Made by a program: the position numbers and the translations under genes
Shown here: in pieces, positions 1 through 7,966 of the stretch
Position numbering within the stretch: the stretch's first letter is position 1
Layout: every line of letters begins with the position of its first letter
DNA from: Sphingobium ummariense RL-3
Lineage (GTDB): Bacteria; Pseudomonadota; Alphaproteobacteria; Sphingomonadales; Sphingomonadaceae
Assembly: GCF_000447205.1 (NCBI RefSeq)
Contig: NZ_AUWY01000106.1
Span: 1 to 41,856, forward strand
DNA length: 41,856 bases
Direction of reading: 5' to 3'
Notes under the pieces: model-generated
Database searches by the model: none
Told to the model about the DNA's origin: nothing
Seen by the model: the letters and a program-made list of their open reading frames with translations, nothing else

Positions 1-26
1 CACCCGGCGGCCCGCGCCCATCGAGC

Positions 27-1592
27 CTATTGCAGGTCGAGCACCACCACGGACTTGGGTGGCAGCGTCACGCTCAGCGTGCCGCCGCTGATCTGCGCGC
101 CTGTGAACGGGGCGGGCTTGACCGTTTCCGGCGCGTCGAACGTGTTGTGCGAATTGATCGCGGGCGCCGTCAGAATGCGGCCGGAGACGCCGCCAGCACT
201 GAGGCCGTCCAGCTTCACGGTGACCGTGTTGGTCTGGTTCGGATCCAGGTTGGACAGGCCGACATGCACCTTGCCGTCCTTGCCGCGCACCGCCGATCCG
301 CTGACGGCGGGCATCACGAACTTGTCCTTGCTGTACCAGGGCGACGCGATGTCGATCGGCAGCACGGTGGCGTCCTGCCAGGGCTTGTACATCTCGAACA
401 CATGGTAGGTCGGCGTCAGGATCATCTTCTTGCCGTCGGTCAGGATCATCGCCTGGAGCACGTTCACCATCTGCGCGATCGCGCTCATGCGCACGCGGTC
501 GGCATGCTTGGCGAAGATGTCCAGGTTGATCGACGCGACCAGCGCGTCGCGCAGCGTGTTCTGCTGGCGCAGGAAACCGGGATTGGTGCCGGGATCGGGC
601 GCGTACCAGGTGCCCCATTCATCGACGGCCAGGAAGACCCGCTTTTCCGGATCATATTTGTCCATCACCTTGCTGTGCCCGGTGATGAGCTCGTCCATCC
701 GCCAGGTCGCGGCCAATGTGTCCGCCCATGCGGTTTCGTCGAAATTGACCGGGTCGGCCTTGGGGGGCCACCCGCCCTGGGGAATGGTGTAGTAATGGAG
801 CGACAGGGCATCAAGCTGCTTGCTTGCCTCCCGCATCAACACCTCAGTCCAGTTATAGTCGCCGCCATTGGCGCCCGCCGCGATCTTCACGGTCTTGGTG
901 CCGGCCGGCACCTTGATGAAGGTCGCGTAGCGCTTGGTGACATCCGCGGCATATTCGGCGCGCATATTGCCGCCACAGCCCCACAATTCGTTGCCGATGC
1001 CAAAGGACGGCAGCGCCCACGGCTCCTTGTGGCCGTTGCGGCCACGCTCTTCAGCCAGGCTGCCGGCGGGCGCCGTGATATATTCGACCCATTCGGCCAT
1101 TTCCTGCGGCGTGCCGTTGCCGACATTGCCGGAGATATAGGCCTCCGCGCCGACCTGGCGAAGCAGCTCGTAAAATTCGTGCGTGCCCACCGCATTGGGC
1201 TCGGTCACGCCGCCCCAGTTGGTGTTGACCTTGACCGGACGCTTGTTCCGGGGGCCAATCCCTTCGCGCCAGTGATATTCGTCGGCAAAGCAGCCGCCGG
1301 GCCAGCGGATCACCGGCACCGACAGGTTGCGAAGCGCGGCGACCACATCGTTGCGGAAACCGTTGGTATTGGGGATAGACTTGTCGTTCCCGACCCACAG
1401 GCCGCCATAGATGCCGTGGCCCAGATGCTCGGCAAACTGGGTGAAGATCCGCTTGTCATAGACGGGGCCGGGCTTGTCCGCATGGATGGTGGCGGTGGTC
1501 GGCTTGCCGTCGGTCTGGGCGACGGCGGCTCCGGTCAGCATGGTAGCCGACAGCAGCAGCGCGGCGGCGGTGCTCCGCAGGGCTTTCATCAT
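27..1592 (-). CDS. Secreted alpha-L-arabinofuranosidase, GH51 family
   Basis: A 521-residue protein that should release L-arabinose from arabinan or arabinoxylan side chains outside the cytoplasm. Residues 1-25 form a Sec signal peptide ending in AVA before Gln26. The GH51 TIM-barrel carries the acid/base in GIGNELWGCGG (Glu202) and the nucleophile in AVDEWGTWY (Glu325); WPGGCFADEY (about 97-106) is also typical. The start is chosen because GAGGGGA lies just upstream of the first of two adjacent ATGs. It is the third gene of a leftward run (araD1, 1-dehydrogenase, this gene), 20 bases after the dehydrogenase. The order suggests coupling of arabinose release to arabinose oxidation. Family call is firm; exact substrate is inferred. 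Confidence 0.93.
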   Translation of the reverse strand: MMKALRSTAAALLLSATMLTGAAVAQTDGKPTTATIHADKPGPVYDKRIFTQFAEHLGHGIYGGLWVGNDKSIPNTNGFRNDVVAALRNLSVPVIRWPGGCFADEYHWREGIGPRNKRPVKVNTNWGGVTEPNAVGTHEFYELLRQVGAEAYISGNVGNGTPQEMAEWVEYITAPAGSLAEERGRNGHKEPWALPSFGIGNELWGCGGNMRAEYAADVTKRYATFIKVPAGTKTVKIAAGANGGDYNWTEVLMREASKQLDALSLHYYTIPQGGWPPKADPVNFDETAWADTLAATWRMDELITGHSKVMDKYDPEKRVFLAVDEWGTWYAPDPGTNPGFLRQQNTLRDALVASINLDIFAKHADRVRMSAIAQMVNVLQAMILTDGKKMILTPTYHVFEMYKPWQDATVLPIDIASPWYSKDKFVMPAVSGSAVRGKDGKVHVGLSNLDPNQTNTVTVKLDGLSAGGVSGRILTAPAINSHNTFDAPETVKPAPFTGAQISGGTLSVTLPPKSVVVLDLQ

Positions 1593-1612
1593 GGCAATCC
1601 CCTCTTTCTGGT

Positions 1613-2539
1613 TCAGTCGTGGAAGGCGTCGGTGGTCTCGCGCCAGCCGCGCAGGAAGGCATCGGCGACCAGCCGCAGCGGATCGGTGTCCACGTCGCTG
1701 CGGCCACCGCGGATCAGCGTGGCGAAGCGGCTGTAGAGGCCGGCATATTCGACATCCTCACCATGTTCGGTGCCGCCGGGCAGCTGGAGCACCGCGCCGC
1801 CCTTGCTCAGCTTGAGCGTGCCGGCGTCGGTCTCCACCGTAATGTCCCAGCTTTGCGGGCCGGTCTGCCGCCAGTCGAGATCCATGTGGATCGGCGCCCC
1901 ACCCGTGTCGCGGAAGTGGAGGTCCGCGGCGATCGGCGCGGCCCGGTTTTCCGGCAGGACCAGCGTGGCGTTCGTGAGGAAGAACGGCCGCGGCAGGATA
2001 TGGGTGGCGATCGACAGGGCATTGATGCCCGGATCGAACACGCCAAGGCCGCCGGGCTGCCAGATCCACGCCTGGCCGGGGTGCCACACGCGCACATCCT
2101 CCCGCCAGACGATCGACACCTTCTCGATCCGGCGCTCGGCGAGCCAGGCGCGCGCGGGCGCGACGCCGGAGGCGAAGCGCGAGTGCCAGGCTGCGAACAG
2201 CGTCGCCCCGACCTTGTCCGCCCGCGCATGCAGCGCACTTACCTCCGCCAGGGTGGCGCCGGGCGGCTTTTCCAGGAAGACGTGCACGCCGCGGGCCAGC
2301 GCCTGCGCCGCCAGGTCGTAGCGGACCTGCGGCGGGGTGCAGAGCGCCACGGCATCGACCGCCGGCCCTTCGGCCAGCAGGGCATCGAGGCTCGTGTGAT
2401 GGGGTACGCCCTCCAGCCCCGAATCATGGGGGCTGACGGTGGCGGCAAGGCTGAACGCGCCATTGCCGCGAATGGCCGGCACATGCTGGTCGCGCGCGAT
2501 CTTGCCGAAGCCGATGATGGCGATGCGGATGGGGTCCAT
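1613..2539 (-). CDS. Gfo/Idh/MocA-type D-galactose / L-arabinose 1-dehydrogenase
   Basis: A 308-residue cytoplasmic NAD(P)-dependent oxidoreductase. The N-terminal Rossmann fold shows IIGFGKIA (8-15) and the catalytic EKP triad (Glu90-Lys91-Pro92). The GGLGVFDPGINAL segment supplies Asp169 and Asn173, the lysine/aspartate/asparagine set known in bacterial galactose and arabinose 1-dehydrogenases. The reaction would be oxidation of the sugar to its lactone, the first step of the non-phosphorylating pentose or galactose route. I start it at the ATG at 2539 (MDPIRIAIIG), 4 bases after the araD1 stop; a longer reading would overlap araD1. With an arabinofuranosidase downstream and AraD1 upstream, L-arabinose is the likely main substrate, but D-galactose cannot be excluded. 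Confidence 0.88.
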   Translation of the reverse strand: MDPIRIAIIGFGKIARDQHVPAIRGNGAFSLAATVSPHDSGLEGVPHHTSLDALLAEGPAVDAVALCTPPQVRYDLAAQALARGVHVFLEKPPGATLAEVSALHARADKVGATLFAAWHSRFASGVAPARAWLAERRIEKVSIVWREDVRVWHPGQAWIWQPGGLGVFDPGINALSIATHILPRPFFLTNATLVLPENRAAPIAADLHFRDTGGAPIHMDLDWRQTGPQSWDITVETDAGTLKLSKGGAVLQLPGGTEHGEDVEYAGLYSRFATLIRGGRSDVDTDPLRLVADAFLRGWRETTDAFHD

Positions 2540-2543
2540 CGGC

Positions 2544-3536
2544 CTAGAGCGCCTGCACCGTGACCGGGGCGTCGGCGGCGCGCGCCAGCGGGTTGCGGAC
2601 CGGCAGCGCGAACGGGGCGGCCGCAATCTCGAACACGTCGCCTTCCCGCGTCTGCACGCCGTCGCTGAACGATAACGTCGCGGTGCCGAAGAAATGGACG
2701 TGAATGTCGCCCGGGCGCCGGAACAGCGCATATTTGAAGTGATGATGCTCCAGGTTCGACAGGCTGTGCGACATGTTGGCCTCACCCGACAGGAAGGGCT
2801 TTTCCCAGATCGTGGCGCCATCGCGCAGGATGCGGCTGGTGCCCTCCACATGGGCGGGAGGGGGACCGACCAGCAGTTCGGGGCCGAGCGCGGCCTGGCG
2901 CAGCTTGCTGTGCGCCAGCCACAGATAATTGTGCCGTTCGGTCACATGATCGGAAAATTCGTTGGCAAGCGCCAGGCCAAGACGGAAGGGCGTGCCGTCC
3001 GGGCCTATGATGTAGATGCCGGCCAGCTCCGGCTCCTCGCCGCCATCCTTGGCGAAGGCGGGCATGGTCAGCGGATCGGACGGCCCCACCAGCTGCGAGC
3101 CGTCGCCCTTGTAGAACCATTCGGGCTGCTGGCCTACTTGGCCCGGCGCGGGTTTGCCGCCTTCCAAGCCTTCCAGGAAGATTCGCATCGAATCGGTGAG
3201 GTTCTCGCCGGAGGCCGCCGCGCGGTGCATCTTGTCGCGCCCTTCGGCCGATCCCAGGTGCGTGAGGCCGGTGCCGGTCATGAGCACATGGGCGGCGTCC
3301 TCATGGTCGATCGGCGCGATCAGTTCGCCTGCCTCGAACGCCGCGACGATGTCCATCGCGTCACCCTTGCCCGCCGCCGCAACCGCATCAGCCAGCGTGC
3401 TCTTCGTCGCGATGGCATGGAGCGCCAATGCACGCACGCTTTCGAAGCCCGGAACGAAATGGGCCCCATCCCCATCGGCGGCGATGACCGACCGGACACC
3501 GTTTCCGGCGCGATGCTGCAACAGGCGAAATGTCAT
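2544..3536 (-). CDS. araD1: AraD1/GguC-type fumarylacetoacetate hydrolase family protein
   Basis: A 330-residue protein of the fumarylacetoacetate hydrolase superfamily, of the subfamily named AraD1 or GguC near sugar-acid genes. Acidic residues around Glu168-Pro-Glu170 and Asp196 fit the FAH metal site. Established relatives act on 2-keto-3-deoxy sugar acids, so the inferred role is dehydration of 2-keto-3-deoxy-L-arabonate after oxidation by the neighbouring dehydrogenase; the exact reaction is not provable from sequence. The start is the ATG at 3536, preceded by GGAGGAG with a good spacer; the open frame upstream has no such signal. It leads the araD1-dehydrogenase-GH51 operon and is divergent from the GntR regulator, with a candidate operator between them. 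Confidence 0.85.
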   Translation of the reverse strand: MTFRLLQHRAGNGVRSVIAADGDGAHFVPGFESVRALALHAIATKSTLADAVAAAGKGDAMDIVAAFEAGELIAPIDHEDAAHVLMTGTGLTHLGSAEGRDKMHRAAASGENLTDSMRIFLEGLEGGKPAPGQVGQQPEWFYKGDGSQLVGPSDPLTMPAFAKDGGEEPELAGIYIIGPDGTPFRLGLALANEFSDHVTERHNYLWLAHSKLRQAALGPELLVGPPPAHVEGTSRILRDGATIWEKPFLSGEANMSHSLSNLEHHHFKYALFRRPGDIHVHFFGTATLSFSDGVQTREGDVFEIAAAPFALPVRNPLARAADAPVTVQAL

Positions 3537-3683
3537 GAAATTCTCCTCCCGCGCGCCTCCGGGGGAGGCGTCTTCCATCCCGTCCAAACGACCCTCGCAT
3601 GTATGCGCGGAGGACCGCCATCCTGCGGACTTCCCTCCCAGCTCCACTAGCGGAGAGGTGTTTTGTCCTTTGAATCCGGCTAT

Positions 3684-3693
3684 TACTCCGACA
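3684..3693. promoter_or_regulatory. Candidate operator of the FadR-type GntR regulator, araD1/gntR gap
   Basis: On the minus strand the word is TGTCGGAGTA, flanked by AT-rich bases. It recurs exactly at 5999-6008 in the other divergent gap of the sugar locus and I found no other perfect copy. FadR-subfamily operators usually look like TNGTCNGACNA, which this matches with small deviations. On the minus strand a possible promoter TTGCCA (3713-3718), N17, TATGTC (3690-3695) would place the word on the -10 box of araD1, consistent with repression. Operator role is inference. Confidence 0.5.
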
Positions 3694-3773
3694 TATTACA
3701 GGAAAATGGTGTTGGCAATGTTTGTATTTTAAGACGATCATATCGGCTAGAGCGGGCGTGGGGAGGAGAGTGG

Positions 3774-4541
3774 ATGGCAAAGGACAAGCCGCTGTCGAAC
3801 GACAGCGAGGCGGATGATGGCCGGCCCGTCCCGAAGCAAACACGGGGTCCCGGGCGGCGCCTGCATGGCGCGATCGCGCACAAGCTGGGCATGGCGATCC
3901 TCTCCGGCCAATATGCGCCGGGCGACACGCTTTCGGGCGAGGTGGCCTTCGCCGAGGAATTGGAGGTGTCCCGCAGCGCCTATCGCGAGGCGGTGCAGGT
4001 GCTGACCGCCAAGGGGCTGGTGGAAAGCCGGCCCAAGGCGGGAACGCGCGTGATGCCACGCAACCGCTGGAACCTGCTCGATCCTGACGTGCTCGCCTGG
4101 GCCTTTGCCGGAGAGCCCGATCTGCAGTTCGTGCGCGACCTGTTCGAGCTGCGCGCCATCGTCGAGCCGGCCGCCGCACGGCTGGCGGCGCAGCGGCGCG
4201 ACCGCGAGGATCTGCGCATCATGAAGGAAGCGCTGATGGCGATGCGGCGGCACACGCTGGCGACCGACATCGGGCGAGCGGCGGATCGCGATTTCCACAG
4301 CGCGATACTAAACGCCACCCGCAACGACGCGATCCTGGTGCTGACCGCCAGCATCGGCGCGGCGGTCAACTGGACCACGCAGTTCAAGCAGCGCTCGCGC
4401 GCCCTGCCGCGCAACCCCATTCCCGATCATGCGCGCGTTTATGAGGCGATCGCCGCCGGCGATCCGCAGGCGGCGGCGGACGCTATGGGCGTGCTGGTGG
4501 AGCTGGCGCTCGAGGACACGGCGAGCGCCATGCAGCCCTGA
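3774..4541 (+). CDS. FadR-subfamily GntR transcriptional regulator of the sugar locus
   Basis: A 255-residue regulator. Residues about 29-98 form the GntR winged helix (LHGAIAHKLGMAILSG, then SRSAYREAVQVLTAKGLVESRPKAGT split over the recognition helix and wing). The rest is an all-helical FCD effector domain, with RDFHSAIL (His175) and PDHARVYEAI (His219) as likely metal or ligand residues. The start is the ATG at 3774 after GGGAGGAG; the open frame reaches further upstream but without a start signal. It is divergent from araD1, which is typical for a local repressor induced by a sugar acid. It ends at a hairpin shared with the convergent transporter gene. Confidence 0.9.
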   Translation: MAKDKPLSNDSEADDGRPVPKQTRGPGRRLHGAIAHKLGMAILSGQYAPGDTLSGEVAFAEELEVSRSAYREAVQVLTAKGLVESRPKAGTRVMPRNRWNLLDPDVLAWAFAGEPDLQFVRDLFELRAIVEPAAARLAAQRRDREDLRIMKEALMAMRRHTLATDIGRAADRDFHSAILNATRNDAILVLTASIGAAVNWTTQFKQRSRALPRNPIPDHARVYEAIAAGDPQAAADAMGVLVELALEDTASAMQP

Positions 4542-4570
4542 GGCGCCCGGGGGCGGGAGCCTCCACGAAA

Positions 4571-4599
4571 AAGGCCGGAGCGGCGAACGCTCCGGCCTT
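4571..4599. terminator. Bidirectional hairpin terminator between gntR and the sugar transporter
   Basis: A perfect 11-bp stem, AAGGCCGGAGC (4571-4581) with GCTCCGGCCTT (4589-4599), and a 7-base loop. It sits between two convergent genes. An A run precedes it (GAAAAA) and TTCC follows, so either transcript would end in a GC-rich stem with a short U-rich tail. Confidence 0.75.
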
Positions 4600-4637
4600 C
4601 CCTCCCCCGAGGATGCGACCCTTGGGGCTATGATGGT

Positions 4638-5942
4638 CTATTGCGCGTGCTGGTCCGGCAGGGCGTTGGTGACCTTGCAGCCCCAGAGCGCGTAGAACAG
4701 CACGTAAAGCTCACAGGCCGCGGTCAGCAGGAAGCTGGTCTGCAGCCCGTACATGTCGGCGAGCCAGCCCTGCACCACGACCAGCGCGCCGCCCGCGATC
4801 GCCATGATCAGCAGGCCCGATCCCTCCTCCGTCAACGGACCAAGGCCCTTGATGCCCAGGGTGAAGATCGTCGGGAACATGATCGAGTGGAACAGGCCGA
4901 CCAGGATCAGCGACCACATGGCGATCGGCCCGGTGGTAAACACTGTCACCAGCATCACCAGGAACGCGCCGATCGAGAAGGCTGCGAGGACATGGCCTGC
5001 ATCGAACTTCTGCATGATGGCAGAGCCGGCAAAGCGCCCGACCATCATCCCGCCCCACAGGAAGGTCAGGTAATTGCCTGCCTGTTCGTGCGTCAGGTTG
5101 GCGATGTCGGGCTGGCTGACGAAATTGACGAACAGGTTGGCGACGCCGATCTCCGCGATCAGGTAGATGAAGATGGCGGGGATGCCGAACACCAGATTGC
5201 GGTGGTTCCAGAGCGAATGCTTCTTCCGCTCTTCCTTGTTGTGCCGCTGCGTCGCCGCGCCCATGGCAGGCAGAGGGAAACGCGCGATCACGACCGCCAG
5301 CACCACCAGCACGCCGGCCACCAGCACATAGGGCAGCACAACCGACTGCGCGTCGGCCAAACGCTCCGCCTGGGTCAGCACGACGTCGCCCTGCGCCGTA
5401 CCGCCCTTCGACCGGCCGAGGATCAGATAGGCGCCGAACATCGGCGCCAGCATCGTGCCCGCCGAGTTCATCGCCTGCACGAGGTTGAGGCGCGACGAGG
5501 CGGTTTCCGGCTTGCCGACGACCGCGACATAGGGGTTGGCGGCGACCTGCAGCAGCGTGATGCCGCTCGCGATCACGAACAGCATGACCAGGGTCACGCC
5601 ATAGGAGGGAATCGAAGCCGCCAGCGTCATGCCCAGCGCACCCGCCGCCATGATCAGCAGGCCGATCACCATCGATTTCTGGTAGCCGAGCCGCTCGATC
5701 AGCTTGGCCGAGGGTATCGACGCCACGAAATAGGCGATGAACCAGACCGATTCGATCAGCGTCGTCTGGGTATAGCTCAGGTCGAACACGCTGCGCAGAT
5801 GCGGCAGCAACGTGTTGTTGATGACCGTGATGAAGCCCCACATGAAGAAAAGGCTGGCCAACAGCGCCAATGCGGGGCCATAACGTGTGCCGGGCGTGGA
5901 CGGTGCGACGGGCACTGCGGTCGAGGAAACGGGTCCTGCCAT
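4638..5942 (-). CDS. FucP/GluP-type sugar:proton symporter (MFS)
   Basis: A 434-residue inner-membrane protein with about 12 hydrophobic segments. The N-terminal SLFFMWGFITVINNTLLPHL block and the first-half sequence IPSAKLIERLGYQ are characteristic of the FucP/GluP sugar symporter branch of the major facilitator family. Known relatives import L-fucose, glucose, galactose or arabinose with a proton. The start ATG at 5942 follows GGAGAAGGATGA. It is divergent from the exported aldose epimerase, with the shared operator-like word 58 bases upstream of its start, so it likely supplies the arabinose or galactose that the araD1 operon degrades. Substrate is inferred from context. Confidence 0.88.
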   Translation of the reverse strand: MAGPVSSTAVPVAPSTPGTRYGPALALLASLFFMWGFITVINNTLLPHLRSVFDLSYTQTTLIESVWFIAYFVASIPSAKLIERLGYQKSMVIGLLIMAAGALGMTLAASIPSYGVTLVMLFVIASGITLLQVAANPYVAVVGKPETASSRLNLVQAMNSAGTMLAPMFGAYLILGRSKGGTAQGDVVLTQAERLADAQSVVLPYVLVAGVLVVLAVVIARFPLPAMGAATQRHNKEERKKHSLWNHRNLVFGIPAIFIYLIAEIGVANLFVNFVSQPDIANLTHEQAGNYLTFLWGGMMVGRFAGSAIMQKFDAGHVLAAFSIGAFLVMLVTVFTTGPIAMWSLILVGLFHSIMFPTIFTLGIKGLGPLTEEGSGLLIMAIAGGALVVVQGWLADMYGLQTSFLLTAACELYVLFYALWGCKVTNALPDQHAQ

Positions 5943-5982
5943 TCATCCTTCTCCAAAGAAGTCCGGGCGGTGCGGCCGGGGC

Positions 5983-6012
5983 TTGCACCTTGTTATTTTG
6001 TCGGAGTATATG
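5983..6012 (+). promoter_or_regulatory. Candidate promoter of the aldose epimerase gene with embedded operator
   Basis: TTGCAC (5983-5988), an 18-base spacer, then TATATG (6007-6012) resembles a sigma-70 promoter, 45 bases upstream of the ATG. The word TGTCGGAGTA at 5999-6008, identical to that at 3684-3693, overlaps the spacer and -10. Occupation by the GntR protein would block RNA polymerase. Inference from motif match only. Confidence 0.45.
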
Positions 6013-6056
6013 GCTGCGCGGAGCGCGTCAATGGCGTCCGTTCCGGGAGGAAGTCG

Positions 6057-7214
6057 ATGCGAAAGGCGATCATGAACATTTCGACCAAGGCAATCCTGGC
6101 CTGCGGCATAGCCCTGTTCGCGGCGAGCGCGCCCGCCCTTGCCGCCGAAGCCAGCCGCGCGCCGGCCGGCCAGCTGGCGGACGGAACCGCGATCGAGACG
6201 ATCACCCTCAGCAACGGCCATGGGGTCTCGGCCAAGATCCTGACCTATGGCGCGACGCTCCAGTCGCTTTCCGGCCCCGACAAGCAGGGCAAGGTCGCCG
6301 ACGTGCTGCTGGGCTATGACGATCTTGCCGGCTATGTCGACCATCCCAACTATTACGGCGTGACCGTCGGCCGCTACGCGAACCGCATCGCGGGCGGCAA
6401 GTTCACGCTCGACGGCAAGAGCTACCAGCTGCCGCTCAACGACAAGGTCAATTCGCTGCACGGCGGCGGCAAGGGCTTCGACAAGCAGGCGTGGAAGGTC
6501 GTCTCGCTGAAGAGCGGACCGACCGCGATGCTGGTCCTTTCGCACGTCAGCCCCGATGGCGATTCGGGCTATCCCGGCAAGCTCGATGTCACCGTTACCT
6601 ACACGCTCGACGAGCAGGGCAATCTGGGCATTGTTTTCGACGCGAAGACCGACAAGCCGACCATCGTCAACATGACCAACCACGCCATCTTCAACCTGGC
6701 GGGCGAAGGCTCGCCCGGCGGGGCGCTCGACCACCTGCTCACGATCCCGGCCAAGGCCTATACCCCGGTCGACGCCAACCTGATCCCCACCGGCGAGCTG
6801 AAGCCGGTGACGGGCGGCGTCTTCGACTTCCAGTCGCCACGCCGGGTCGCCGACGGCATCCGCGACGGCCGCGATCCGCAGATCGTCGCGGGCCGCGGCT
6901 ACGACCATAATTTCGCGCTGGACAAGGGCGCGACGCGCACTCCAGCGCTGGCGGCGCGGCTGGAGGATCCTGCCTCGGGCCGCGTGCTGGAGGTGCTCAG
7001 CACCGAACCGGGCGTACAGTTCTATACGGGCAATTTCCTCGATGGCACGCTGGTCGGCAAGGGCGGTCATCTCTACCGCATGGGCGACGGCATCGCGCTG
7101 GAACCGCAGAAATTCCCTGACACCCCCAACCAGCCCGCCTTCGGCTCCGCCAGGGTCGATCCCGGCAAGCCCTATCATCATGCGATGGTCTATCGCCTGA
7201 CGGTCAAGCCCTGA
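6057..7214 (+). CDS. galM: Exported aldose 1-epimerase (mutarotase)
   Basis: A 385-residue galactose mutarotase-like enzyme that interconverts alpha and beta anomers of aldoses. Residues 1-29 are a Sec signal peptide ending ALA, so the enzyme is periplasmic. Catalytic residues of the family are visible: His209 in NMTNHAIFNLAG and Glu349 in ALEPQKFPDTPNQP; YGVTVGRYANRIAGG (100-114) is the usual substrate-loop block. The start is the ATG at 6057, six bases after GGGAGG. The frame stays open far upstream, but that part lies antisense to the transporter gene and is not coding. It is divergent from the symporter, so mutarotation probably precedes uptake or oxidation. Confidence 0.9.
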   Translation: MRKAIMNISTKAILACGIALFAASAPALAAEASRAPAGQLADGTAIETITLSNGHGVSAKILTYGATLQSLSGPDKQGKVADVLLGYDDLAGYVDHPNYYGVTVGRYANRIAGGKFTLDGKSYQLPLNDKVNSLHGGGKGFDKQAWKVVSLKSGPTAMLVLSHVSPDGDSGYPGKLDVTVTYTLDEQGNLGIVFDAKTDKPTIVNMTNHAIFNLAGEGSPGGALDHLLTIPAKAYTPVDANLIPTGELKPVTGGVFDFQSPRRVADGIRDGRDPQIVAGRGYDHNFALDKGATRTPALAARLEDPASGRVLEVLSTEPGVQFYTGNFLDGTLVGKGGHLYRMGDGIALEPQKFPDTPNQPAFGSARVDPGKPYHHAMVYRLTVKP

Positions 7215-7283
7215 AACAGCTCCGGCGCAGGCCGGTCAGGGGCACGGACTCATTTGAACGGTCCGCTGCCGATCGCAAGCCAC

Positions 7284-7416
7284 CCGTTCGGGCTGAGCCT
7301 GTCGAAGCCCTGCACTTTTCTTCAAGGCGCTGTGCCTGAAGAAGAAGGGAGGCCCCCTTCGACTGCCTGCCAGGGCAGGCGCTCAGGACAGGCTTCGACA
7401 AGCTCAGGGCGAACGG
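7284..7416. repeat. Sphingomonad-type palindromic intergenic repeat
   Basis: The left arm CCGTTCGGGCTGAGCCTG, continuing TCGAAGCCCTG, and the right arm CAGGCTTCGACAAGCTC, continuing AGGGCGAACGG, form a large imperfect inverted repeat. An inner hairpin TTCTTCAAGGC / GCCTGAAGAA lies between them. Words such as TTCGACAAGCTCAGGGCGAACGG (split here as arm) are widespread between genes in sphingomonads. It lies between galM and the YCII gene and would fold into a cruciform-like RNA. No coding content seen. Confidence 0.75.
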
Positions 7417-7474
7417 AGGGTGCGTCCGTAAGCCGCCCTTATCGCCATCCGAAGCCCCAGGATGTGTGCGCCGC

Positions 7475-7813
7475 CTAGCTGGCGGGATCGTACATGAATT
7501 CGCGCAGCTCCTGCGCGCAGCGGCAAGCGACAGCGATCTTTCTCGCCCATTCGACGGCATCGGCCCGCGTCGGCAGTTCCAGCACCGTAAAACCGCCCTT
7601 CAGGTGGCTGCCGGGATAGATCTGGGTGGATACCGATCCGTCGCCGGCGACCAGAACGGGATCGACCCGCTCTTCAATTCCTCCCCCGAACACATAGACG
7701 CCGGCCGCCTTGGCTTCATCGATGACCGCATGGGCCGCGGCGACGACGAGGGGGAATTCCTCTTCCGTCAGAACCATGGCTTCGCTGGGGAAGGAAATGA
7801 GATATTTCGTCAT
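7475..7813 (-). CDS. YCII-related domain protein
   Basis: A 112-residue small cytoplasmic protein beginning MTKYLISFPS. The pattern of a short beta strand, an EEEFPLVVAAAHAVIDEAKAAG helix (here about residues 17-36), then VYVFGGGIEE and a C-terminal LPTRADAVEWARKIAVACRC block fits the YCII/DGPF family of ferredoxin-fold proteins, often annotated PhnB-like or sigma-factor-associated. Biochemical function of this family member is unknown. The start at 7813 is chosen because it opens the conserved strand; a reading 17 codons longer would have no homology-like content. No clear ribosome binding site is seen. It stands alone, convergent with nothing and divergent from thrS. Confidence 0.75.
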   Translation of the reverse strand: MTKYLISFPSEAMVLTEEEFPLVVAAAHAVIDEAKAAGVYVFGGGIEERVDPVLVAGDGSVSTQIYPGSHLKGGFTVLELPTRADAVEWARKIAVACRCAQELREFMYDPAS

Positions 7814-7966
7814 ACTGCAACGATGCACCGCCAAGCTGACGGCAGCAAGCCGCCCGGATCGCACCCTCGCACGCCTTGCCTTCTATTGACAGGACAGAAG
7901 CCCCATTTAAGGGGAAGGCGCGGCATAGCGTCCGCCTGAATCACCCCTTTTTCTAAGGAAACTCCC

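Noticed and set aside
30..1736. 568-codon plus-strand frame over the GH51 gene
   Set aside because: Arg/His/Gly-rich with no family match; GH51 catalytic motifs lie on the minus strand.
4641..6056. Long plus-strand open frame upstream of galM
   Set aside because: It is antisense to the FucP-like transporter and rich in Arg, His, Asp and Gln. The real galM start with a ribosome site and signal peptide is at 6057.
7886..7914. Promoter or leader-hairpin candidate before thrS (TTGACA, CCCC-loop-GGGG)
   Set aside because: The -10 spacing is not acceptable and the stem is 4 bp only; no T-box or other riboswitch features were seen.
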